Source: Sorghum bicolor
Taxonomy: Eukaryota; Streptophyta; Magnoliopsida; Poales; Poaceae
NCBI RefSeq assembly: GCF_000003195.3
Contig: NC_012872.2
Coordinates: 53,487,695 to 53,551,694, forward strand
DNA: 64,000 nt
Direction of reading: 5' to 3'
In this document: one piece after another, positions 1 through 12,000 of the stretch
How positions within the stretch are numbered: the first letter of the stretch is position 1
Layout of the letters: the number at the start of each line of letters is the position of its first letter
The notes under the pieces: model-generated
The model's input: only the letters and a program-made list of their open reading frames with translations
What the model was told of the DNA's origin: nothing
Databases searched by the model: none
Position numbers and translations under genes: made by a program

Positions 1-3000
1 TTGGTAGAACTATAGTTGATTTTGCTGATTCAGTCCCATTCTGTTCAAGTTTGTACAATCAAACATTTATATTACACTTTCATTACTTGAATCCTAAACT
101 ACCTACAAGCATCAAATTGGGTCCTTACGAACATATGACCAGTGAATTAAAGACACTCCTGCTAATTTGGAGATGTGGACTGTTACCGTAGGTTTAACAG
201 GGTAACTTGCTAAGATAACCTTAATGATATATTTCTGAAGAAAATTTTGCATCATGTCAACTAACAAATAAGCTGTAAAAAAACCATATTCACAGCAGAA
301 CATGTACCATTAACAAGTACACTGGATTGTTCGAGAAAAACAAGTACACCAGATTAAGTTTCAAAAATTAATTAAATATGTGTGGACTTGCGTATAAATA
401 GATAGAAAAAACATATAAAAGAAGTTTATCACAATATTCAAAACTAGACTTACTATTACAATCTGTTGGCTCTAGCGACAAAGGATCTGAAGAAGCTTTA
501 TCTCGAAAAAAACGGGTCAATCCTTGGACTACTTCCCCATACTTTGAGTAGCACTGCAGAAGGAATATAAGCACAGGAAAGAGCACTGTAGAAAGACAGT
601 AAAAAGATGTACTCCCTCCGTCCCAAATTTTTTGCAATTGTAGGACTTGAGGAGCAAATCAAGGTGAGTGTAAAATGACTTTTTTGCCCCTGTAAAGGTT
701 TCTGATGCACTGACTGTTCTGAATTCACATCATTGCAAGACGCATGGCAGTTCAAAAACAAGTGGCTGGGACGGTGTCCGCGTGAGGTGAGGCTGTGCAT
801 GGCGTGCCTGTGCGGCAGTTTTTTTATTTCTTTTTTACTGGTGCGACGAGCGTTCGAGAGACATGGGCACTAGTACAGGTGTTGTGTGGGTCCCACATGA
901 TGTGATAGTCCATCATGGTAGTGACTATATGTAAGCAAATTTTTTGGGAAAATTTTGAATTCTACAATTGCAAATTTTACTGGACGGAGGGAGTACCTTT
1001 ATATGAGGTCGAAGCCAATATGACATCTGAGATTGATAATTTGGCCACGCAAACCTATAATAACCAACATACAATGAGAAGTAGCTCTGTTAATAAAGGC
1101 GACCTGTTCTGGAGATGTTTGACTGAAACAAGCAACATGGTTCAAAATGCAAAGCCATGTACTGCCTCATGATTCTTAAAATTGCATATATTAGTTTACT
1201 TTAACCTAAGCTCACAAAATGCAAAGACTATTTTGATATTTGCAAAGCGCAGATCCCATTGTTTAAAAAAAACGCTGATCCTCTTTTTTCTGGTTTAACT
1301 CTAAGGATTACAATATGGACTTATGGAGCCCAAAATGGCAGTATACCGATTACAGAATACATGAATAACAGAATAAACAAATATAGTGAAGTGGTTTCGA
1401 TATGATTTCTTCAGAGTGCTCTATGTAGCTACTATTATAGAAAAATATTCAAGGCATTAATGATTGGACAAAACCAAGAAATCATGTGTGTAATTACAGA
1501 ATATCCCCCTTCAATAAGATTAACGATGCCATCGAATTGGGTATAACTGTATGCATGATAGTGTCTACTATACCATGGAAGCTCAAGAAATAATTGACAG
1601 TCCAGCACAATAAAGAATATACTTCCACAGGAAATTCAGCACAAAAGCAACAATGATTTGTTACTTAGAGGACAATGATTAGGCTTAGACCTTTCATCAC
1701 AATAAAGAATAGCTCCATAGTCATGGCGATGTCTGATAACACGTCCAACAGCCTGATTGACAGCTCTTGCTGCTTGTTGCACATACCATTCTTCTCCTGT
1801 CAATGTCTAAAAAACAATTGCAAAACCTTTTTGTAAAATTGATCAGCAAAGGTTTGCTTAACAATTTACAATGAATTTGTTGAACCTTTGTGTTTTTATT
1901 AGATGGTGTCCCCTGCTTATCCAAATACTCACGCTTGAGCCGAACCTGGAACAAAGACACAGGAAAATTGACGATTAACTAAAGGAAAATACCAATTACT
2001 CTTGCCCAAAGTCCAAGAGCTAGTACTTTGTGCAATATGAATATATGATAATAAAATCATGCAGGTCAAAAAGCAAGGAACAAAAGAAAATCAATAGCCT
2101 TTAGAAAAACTAATGAATGGTGGCAAAATACTTCCAGACTTAAAAAGGCTGAAGCAGAATTCAACTCATCCAAAGTGACAATTAAAAATGTGTGTGAATA
2201 TCCACGTATGAACCTGGCTCAACATAACAAGCCAGCAAAACTCAATATATTTGGTACAAAATTGTCAGTTCCAAAGCAAGAACAGGAGCGTAACAAAAGG
2301 AGACATTAACTTTTAGTGATAAAGCTTTAGGAGGACACTACACATCATACAGATAGAAACAAACCTTGGCATCAGTTGGAGTAGCAAAGGGCATTCCCGT
2401 AACTATCACTGCCCTCCCAGCACGATCAGCAAAATCAAGACCCTCACTAACCTGCACAAGTACAAAAATGAACAAATGAGGGAGCAAAAGCTCAAAGATT
2501 AGTGAAAAAGCAACATTTTGGAAATGGTACTGCCAACTTATTAGTACATGTCCTTCTAATGACCAATTGGTTTGTTCACTTAATTTTTAATCATAGAGAC
2601 GCCCTCATGTTTCATAATTTTGCACTAGAACCATCGAGTTTATAGACTTCCTGTTCCATAAGTATCCTGCTTGGCCCCCAGCGTCAATCTTTTCTTGCCC
2701 AGCCAATGGTTACTTCTATAGCGCAATGAAATGTATGTTTACAGCAGAAACAAGCCATTCGTGTTCATGATCTTGTATGCCTGCTTTTCGCAGAGCATTC
2801 ATGAAACTGCTTTATAAACGTACAGTGTTTATATTAACATTACAGCACTCATACAGCTATTACAGCCCTGTTTGGAGGTGCTTTTTTTATGAGCTTATAT
2901 TTGATAAGTCAGCTTTTACGATGAGCTCGCTTTTGTAAAAGGAGAATCTTCCCATTTGGAATTCACTTGCTTCTTCCCATCTCCACCCCTTCCGATGTCC

Positions 3001-6000
3001 CTACCCCAATCTTGCATCCATGAATCCTGTGAATCCTCACCCTCTCCATGAAGTCCAAGCCCAAGGCCCACTCCACCGGGGCTGTCTTCCAGGTGAGGTC
3101 TGTGGGGAAACCGCACTGCACCACCCCACACATCACCGATTGGTTGGTGCTGCACCACAGTCCGAGGTCATCGAGCTGCCGAGACCAATGTACCCCGTTC
3201 GAGCTCGTCTCACAGCCACAAACCGAAACGCGTGGTCCGAGCTCATCGCATGTCTGTCCGAAAATAGTTGTGCCGCCGGCGAGGAGCGGCGCCATCGCAT
3301 CTGTCACATCAGGGCTTGCACAAGGGCAGGAGCTGCGTCGGAGAGTGAGCTAGGCAAAGGAGGGGCATGCACGTACAGGCGGTGGGGAAGAAGCTGGGAA
3401 CAGCACCTCAGCCCTGGCTTCTCGCTTCTCAGCCCGTTCATAGAAGCGAAAGAAGCAAGCCGAGCATTTGGCAGCTGCCTCAGCTTTTTTCTGATGGGAA
3501 GCTGGGAGAAAAGCCATTCCAAACAGGGCCTATGCCGTTAAGCATGTTTTATCTTTCAGCGCAAAAAAAAAAGAGTAAACATAATGGTTAATAAGTTGAT
3601 TAGCATGTTACAGACCTGGCAAAAGAAGCATTTAACTCAATATCATTGAGAATGGAAAACTAAAATAAAAAAAAAGTGATAATAGATAGCAAAGGTTGCA
3701 AAGAACAGGAACAAACTTTGCCACGACACACTGCAAAAAATATTGCCCCAGAAGAAGAATCATGTAATTTGGCTCTATAATCCTGCAAATCAAATGGTTC
3801 ATAATTATATGAGCATACGAAGTGTTATCATTATCATGCAAGCAACATCTAATAAAATATTTCAAACCTCAATTGCACTTTGAAAGTTTGATGACTGCCT
3901 AGGCTCTATAACTGGCTGCTTGTGCTTACAGATCCGCTGCCAAATTGTGTTCTCAGACGCTGAATTTGAATGGTTCTGTAAGAGATTAAGTTATGGATTT
4001 CTAAGTATATAAGCACCTCAAGTGATCAGAACTACTAGTCAGAAACAACAAATACCCTATTTTTCCAGAATTCAACACACATATCCATCATAGAATATGA
4101 AGGAAAGAAAACAAGGAGTCCATCTGGCACAATGCGTGCGAAGTTTACTGCAAAATGAGCACATATGTCAGCAGAAATGTATCAGAACAAAAGCAGCTGC
4201 ATATATTGTTACTATTGGCCTACCTATTGCAGTGCCCAACTCTTGTTTATACTGTATAGTATTACGCATGCGATAAGAAGAATTAAGAGCATGTCCAGAA
4301 GGGCCGACAGGCACAACTCCAACCCAGATTTGGTCTGAGGAAATGACATGCGGATTTTCTAGTCTAACTGGGAATTCACTGGATTCATGGGAAAAAAAAC
4401 ATTATCTTGACAATTAACATCAAACAGAGAAGCCAATATCAATAAGCAACCAATAAAGATACAATCCAATGACTAAGTAAACTGAATCAACATAGATTTA
4501 CTTACAGGTTTAGTTCCATGGCTAGTGAATCCAAGGGAGACAAGGTGCCTGAGGTTAATATAATGGAGCGCACACCCAACTTGAGAAATTCTTCCATTGC
4601 CAGCCCCGGGTTGAAACACCACCAACTAAGGGTCCTTGAAGACTTACCTGAGAATGCAAGAAAATTGTAGATAATTAATAAAGATATAGTTATTCAGTAG
4701 TTGAGAATGAACTGAAGTGTGGATTGGAATAATATAAATCTTTTATGTTTCAATTATTATTGACGGCACCATGCCTGAAGGGAGTTGGTGTAACTATTCT
4801 AAGCATGTAGGTAGAATGAACTGTACCAAGTGTCACATGTGTTTTCCTTTAAATAATCAACAATATCTGAAAGTAATCAGTGGAGTAATACTATCCATGC
4901 AGTTTATAGTACTCATGACTGTACCAGGGATTACAGACTTTCTCCTTCATATAAAGAACATTCAGGGATCGACTTTGAACTTACCCAGAACTTTCAATGC
5001 ATCTCCAGATGTTTGTTGAGATTCGTTCACATGAAACTGAAAATATCAAGTGTGATTGTAAGAGTACAGTAAAATATGCAAAGCTTATGCTGCAAATATG
5101 TAAAGGGATGGTAGTAATAAGAGGGAAGTCAGATTGTCAGAATTATGAGGCATGGAAATAGCTATAATGGATAAACACCGAATGAAAGCGAACAGGGAAA
5201 TGCAATTAGAGAGATACTTAAACACCCAATGAAAATGAACTGAGAAATGTAAATGATGAGAAACTTACTCGATAATATTTTGCATGGTTTTGACCACCAC
5301 CCCTAAAAATTATGTCTAACATGTCCCTAATTGACTCCAATCTAGACACTGTGGCCTTTGCCTGGACCCCTCGCCCAGTTTCAGCAGAATTTCCTAAATA
5401 TGCAGGAACAGAATAAAAGTTAAAACAGAATAGTATGGCTGCATTTCAGCAGTTTGGAGCAGAAAATTCAGGAACATGGAAGCACTTGACACGGCATATA
5501 TCACTCTTATGTCTAAGAAGGATGGGGCAGGTCATGTCAAGGACTTTAGGCCTATAAGCCTTGTTCACAGTTTTGCTAAAGTGAACACCAAAGTCCTTGC
5601 TAATCATTTGGCAACTTGGCTTCATCTTATGGTGTCTGAATCAAAATGCCTTAAGAAACACTTCCTTCAGGATAACTTCATACTTGTCCAACAAATGGCA
5701 AAGTTTCTTCATCAACAAAAACAGCCCCACCTTCTCCTCAAATTAGACATCACTGTTGTAATATAAGTGAATTGCCCACCTCTCCCTATAAGCTTAAGCT
5801 TTTGGGTTGAACTGGTTGGTGCATGCAACTTAATATGGTATCAAAGCCAGAGGTCTCGAGTTCGAATCCTAGTTAGCGCAATTAAATAAAATAATTGCTG
5901 CTCGCTCCTATTCCACGTCTGAGGCCTAAGGGAGCCTCCACGTGAGGGGGAGTGTTGTAATATAAGTGAATTGTCCACCTCTCCCTATCAACTTAAGCTT

Positions 6001-9000
6001 TTGGGTTGAACTGGTCGGTGCATGCAACTCAATAATCACAAAGACATTCGATTCAGTGTCTTGGCCCTTCCTCCTTGAAGTGTTGAGAAAGCTCAGTTTG
6101 GGGGTTATTTGGTGTGATATTATAAGTGGCCTTTTAGCATCATCTTCAACATAGGTGCTACTGAATGAGATCCCTGTTGAGGTTATCTTACACCGGCAAG
6201 GATTGCGGCAAGGTGATCCATTATCACCTATGCTACTTATTCTTGTGATGGAGATACTTGGGCATATGGTGACTTTGGTCTCTGGCTTCCAGTGAGGGAG
6301 CCTACAACCCCTTGCTACATGTGTCTTACCTCATAAGATTTCTCTATATGCAGACGATGTGTTTTCCTCCGGCCCACCGCTAGTGATAGAGATAACCCTG
6401 GACATTCTTCATTTATTTGGTGAAGGATCGGTTCTCAAAACCAATGTGCAGAAGAGCAACGTGTGTCCTATCCAAAGCTCGGAAGTGATATTCTAGTTCT
6501 GAAAGAAAAGCTGACATGTGAGGTGCTCAGTTTCCCTTGTAAGTACCTTGGTATTCCTTATCTTTGAGGAAATTAACCATAGCACAATTACAGCCTCTAA
6601 TTGATATAATTGCTTACCTTCCACCGTGTGGAAGGCAAACTATTGACACAAGCTGGGAGACGTATTTTGGTTTTTGTGCTCACTTCCACTTTGATCTATC
6701 TTGCAATGGCTTTAGACCTCCCACCATAGGCTATTAAGACCATTGATAAGATTAGAAGAAGCTCTCCTGGGAAAGAGCGTAAGGATGCAACGGATGGTCA
6801 TTGTTTGGTGGCATGGACGAAAGTCAGCTGTCTCCGCAGTATGGTGCACTCGTTATCTCTTACTTGCAAACGCTTGGATGGGCACTTCGGCTATGTTTGG
6901 TTCACCTTCTGGAACTGCCAAAAAGCAGAACGCCAACCAAATGGATTGAACCTGAAGCTGCTTTTTCAGAAGCAGCTGCTTTTGCGTAGCACAATTTTAG
7001 CAGCATCTTAGACCCTGCTTTCAGATTTCGGCTTTTCCAAATGGGTGGAAATAGAGAGATGTTTCACAGCTGTTAGGGAGATAGAGAGAGGGGGTAGTTT
7101 TTGTTAGATGTATTGATGTACTTTGTATTTTCCCTCTACTTGGAGGGGTTCTTTGCATATGTTAGAATAGGCACCCTATGGGCTGGCCATGAGCCTGGCG
7201 CCCAAACCTATTTGACTTGGCTGCTCAATGTTATAGTAAATAGGAATAGTACCACATTGCCTACTCACATGGGTGTTAGTCCTATGTACCCTATATAATC
7301 AGCCTATGAGGCCTAATGCAATATATCAATCCACTCCTGAGATATATTCGCTCTCAGCATATGTACACTCAAGTATACTTGCTCCTTTGGGCCTGGAATA
7401 GAATGTGTTGGCCAATTCTAACATGGTATCAAGCTAGGGTTCCAGGTTCTATCTCAGCCACCAGCCGACCAGCGCCGCGTCGCGCGCCCGCTTCGGGGAG
7501 CAGTCCGTGCCCACCCAGCGCCGCTCCGCATGGCCATCCGCGCCGCCTCGTGCGCGCCTTGTGCGGCCGCCTGCGCCATGCTCGAGCCGCCCACGTGTGG
7601 CTGCCTATGCCTCCCTTGTCCGCCCCGCTCCCTCTCGCCTCACAACGGCCTACAGCTCCCGTCCCGCTCGCTCGAAGTTTTCCGCGCCCGCGCGCCCGCT
7701 CACGCGGCCCCTGCGCTGCCCTTGGCCTCACACCGCCAGAGCGGCCCCTACACTGCTCTTTCCTTCCTCTCCTCTATTTCCCTCCCTCCTCTGTTTCCAG
7801 CAGCCCTGCACTACTCTTCCTTCCCTCCTCTGTTTTCCTTCTTTTTATTTTTATTTCCTTCTCCACAACCCCCCCCCTCCCCCCCCCACACACACACACC
7901 CCAAAAAAAACACCAACCAATGAGCTTCCTTCTTCCATGGCGTCGCCCGATCGCCCTGGTGCTATTCCTGTCCCTCGGTGCCCTGACATTTTCAGTGGCA
8001 CAAACTGGGGTGAATTTGTTTTCCATCTGGAGGTCCATATGGATGGGCAGCTCTTGTGGGGCTACCTCACGGATGAGCGGATCTGTCCTCCCTGTCCTAT
8101 TCTCCCCACGCCACCCAAGTACCCGCCAAATGCTGACGATGATGCCAAGACTGCCATACTTGAGGCATTTGAGGCTTAGATGGAGAGTCGTCACCTTGAT
8201 TCTACAGTTGGCAACTTCCACCGTCAGATGACAAATGTCTGGCATCACCGGGACCAGAGAGACATACTTCGCCTTTACGAGTTCCTCTCTCGGCTGCGTC
8301 CGGAGTTTGAGAATGTTCGGGCGCAGTTGTTGACTCGTCGTCCGCGCCCATCGCTCTCAAAGGCGATGCCTAAGCTGCGAACTGAGGAGACCCGTCTTTG
8401 AGCTAGGGGTGTGAGTCATGCTTCGCCGCAGCGCTCCGTCCTCGCGGCCAGCCAACCACACCTCCACCGGTCTCCCCGCCTCCATCCCAGTCTCCGATGG
8501 TGCTAGGGGTCCCATCTGGTGTGCAGTGTGGCTACTGCAAGCTCTACGGACATGAGAAGGATTGTCGCAAGAAGCAGCGCAATTGACAGGGGCGTCATGA
8601 TAGACGCCACTCTCAGGGCCCCTATCTGGTGGTTCCTCTACTTCGCAGGGCACTCGTTCTGTGTCTACAGCGGAGCAGTAGGTTCTTACCCTGTTTCGTC
8701 GCCTCACTACTACAGCTCAAACCTCTGCTCATGGGACTACAGCTCAGGCTTCTAGTTCCGCACCTCCTCCTCCGTCACGTATATCATCCCGATGGTTTCT
8801 TGACTCTGGTGCCTCTTTTCATCACATGTCCTCTTTGTCTTCTTCCGATCCACCTATCTTTGTTCGACTTCTTTTGATGTTCCTACTGTTTCGCATGTTC
8901 CTCAACTCACCATGCAACTTCTGTCTGTGGGTCAAATCATTGATCATGGTTGTCGCATAATCCTTGAGTCTGATTCTTGTTGTGTTCAGGATCTTCGTAC

Positions 9001-12000
9001 GGGTCTTTTGGTGGGAACTGGGCCTATGTATCGAGATTCACAACGCCTATGGGAGATTGATTGGTTGTGTCTTCTTTCACCCGCTTTGACTCCCCCATCA
9101 CCCGGTTCTCCTACATCTGCGTCAGCTACTTCGTCTACCGCTTCTTTTGCGCAGTGGCATCTTAGACCCTGCTTTCGGCTTTTCCAAATGGGTGGAAACA
9201 GAGAGATGTTTCACAGCTGTTAGGGGATAGAGAGGGGGTAGTTTTTGTTAGATATATAGATGTACTTTGTATTTTCCCTCTAATTGGAGGGGTTCTTTGC
9301 ATATGTACACACATGTATACTTGCCCCTTTGGGCCTGGAATAGAATGTGTTGGCCAATTCTAACAGTTTTCTAATTGTTTTAACTTTTAACCAAACAGCT
9401 TACAGTTTTCCCACAGCACATAGCTCACAGCAGATCTTTCACAGCTGACAGCAGCTTTTGCACCACTCACAAAATCGAGACTAATAGACCATGGTTAGCA
9501 TTTCCTATCCAAGTTCATAACTCAGTCAGGGACTTCTTTTCCATAGCAATATTTTCAGAAGTTAGAGATGGTGCTACCTTTTCAGAAGTTATACATGGGC
9601 AGCAAGTTGCTGATCTTGCTCTGCAAGTTTTTGCACTTGTGAGAAGAAGGGCAAAGCCTATAGTGCCTTTGTAAGCTCAACCACCACCACCACCCCTCCC
9701 CAAAGTTATTTTTTCTGTATCCGCCCCTGGGGCAAGCAAGAGGACTGTGAGGGAGGCCCTCACCAGTCATGGATGGACTTCTGACATCCAGGGAGCTAAT
9801 AGGTGTTATTGCTGAATTTCTGAGATTGTGGGATATTCTTGAGGAGGTTGCCTTGCAGCCCAGTATAGAGAATTTCCCATATGCCACCTTTCAGCCTTTG
9901 AACAGTACTCAGCTAAATCAGCTTACATGGGCTTCTTCCTCGTCTCTATCAATTTCAGTTCATGGGAACATATTTGGAAAGCATGGGCACCCGGGAATTG
10001 TCACTTCTTCATGTGATTGCTTACCATAATAGATGCTGGACTGCGGATCGATTGGCACGTCATGGTCTCCCGCCATCCTGCCTGCTACCCCCTTTGTGAC
10101 CGGGAGGAGACAATTAATTCTGGTTTCATCTTTTGCACAAAGTTGGGCCAAACAATCTTTCTCCACAACAAGATGAAATCTCCTTTGGCGACTGGTGGCT
10201 AATGTGGAGTTTGGAGTGGTTGACATGACTAGGAATGGGCTGAATTCGATATTAATTCTTGGACTTGGATGATTTTAAATAATCACAATCGATGTCTCCC
10301 AACTTGGATGGAGCCTTGTTGCTCGCCTTTGCAGGGATGTGGTACTGGAGTTTGGTGGGGGCTCGAGGCTTATCTTTCCTTTTTTTCCCTGCAGCTGGTG
10401 GCCAGTAACCAATAGGTGTTCTAGTTTCTAGTTTTGGTCAAGGCCATGTTGTTGTACGAAAAAGGCGTGTATGTTTTCTCAAAAACAAAGGGTTTGTGGG
10501 TGTGTATTTTTCCATCTTAATACAAATATACACAATTCTCCTGCATGCTCGAGGACAAAAAGAACAATAGTTACTGAACTACTTTGCACTAACCATCCAG
10601 ATATTTAGTAAAAGTTAATGTGTTCAACACAATCGAGCTGCAAAGATGGACAACTTTGATCTTACTAATTATCAAGAATATTAGTGTATTGTGATGAAAA
10701 ATTAATACCATAAAAATCAGTTACCTTCCTCTAGTAGCAGAGAAGCACCATCAATTGTCTCAATCAGTTTTTTGGATGTGTCTGATGTAATGTTCAGTTC
10801 AGAAAGAAAATCATATATGTAACTCCCAGCTTTTGTGTAGCCCAACTCCTTGGATGCAATTAACAGCTCACCAATTTTTTTCTCAAGTGCCATTAAGAGA
10901 GCTGGAAAGAATGCTCCGGCATTACCACAAGAAGATCACTCTTAAAATCATCAAAGTTAAGTTGCAAGCTTTCCACATATGAACGAAAGAGGCATATAGA
11001 AGTGGACAATATGGATCTGAATGCGACTTTGAGAAGTTGAAAGAATTATAGTTCACCTTTGAGTATTGCATAATTTTCAGGATCAAATTGTTTATCAGCA
11101 GATTTTTCGATGGACCTCTTTGCTGCACACAGTTTGATGCATTCATGAGCTTCCGCTATACAAGCTGTGAGGTTATTCGGAAATAAATCAAAAGAGGCTG
11201 CATCTGCACATATACTCTCCTGCATAAAAGAGTTATGGCACATTTAAGTCTGAAAAAGTACTTTTTTTACATCTGGAATGCTCAACTTAAGGGGCTATAT
11301 AGTATTGAGAGTCCAAGCAGAAGAAGCTCCTTACCAAGTTGTGTGCTTCGTCAAATATAAGAACTGCATTGTCCCATGGTATGCCATTCAAGGAACGACG
11401 GTTTCCCGGGTCAATAAGATAGTTGTAAGGAGCAAACAAGATATCAACCGACTTTGAAAGTTCCCGGGAGATGTAATATGGGCACCTGAAGTGATAAAGA
11501 AAAGGATGCCATTTGTGGGTCAAAAAATCTATAGTCATGCTTGTTATTGTTATTTCTCTAAAAATGCAAATTAGGGAGAAAAATTTTAAAACTTACGGGC
11601 CCTTACGCCGCCCAATATTAATCAAATCTTCTATGTCAAAAGGCTCATTCCCAAGCTCAGGTTTGTTTTTCATGAACTCTGCAGGAAAATGCCATTCATG
11701 CTCAATATATGTGTTATTGATGATAGAAATTTATTTGGAATATAAAGAAAAAACTTAGCTGCAAAAGGTGGACCAGGGAAGTAGGTTGAATAAAACAGAA
11801 GTATTCAACCAGAGTATTGAACCAATATTTTTTTAAGGCATTAAGGAAGGCCCTCCACTTGAAGAGACATTTGCAAGAATAAAATAATAAATCATGGCAT
11901 TCAGAGAGACAAAGCCTTGTATCAACCAAAGCATCTCAGGTAAAGGCAAGAATTTGTGTATGCATTTTCCTTTTAGGTTGCTGTTTATTTTTGTCTGCAG

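Larger units (their letters stand above)
5476..10500 (+). mobile_element. L1-type LINE, broken and nested, in RTEL1 intron 7
   Basis: Plus-strand fragments of a non-LTR reverse transcriptase run in order along the intron. At 5476-5760 are [20 protein letters not shown] and LLKLDI. At 6035-6160 is [17 protein letters not shown]. Near 6190-6490 are the degraded QGDPLSPML and YADDV motifs. At 6735-6850 is a C-terminal stretch with shifted frames. At 9575-10230 is a zinc-binding RT C-terminal region ([35 protein letters not shown]). The tail near 10430-10500 resembles grass LINE 3' ends. A TRIM (5754-6034) and a copia element (7060-9365) interrupt it, and stops and frameshifts make it inactive. 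It is antisense to RTEL1. The true 5' end was not found. Confidence 0.75.

Noticed and set aside
7885..7920. C/CA/A-rich run in the copia leader as a structured RNA element
   Set aside because: Looks like slippage-prone simple sequence in a decayed element; no pairing partner seen.
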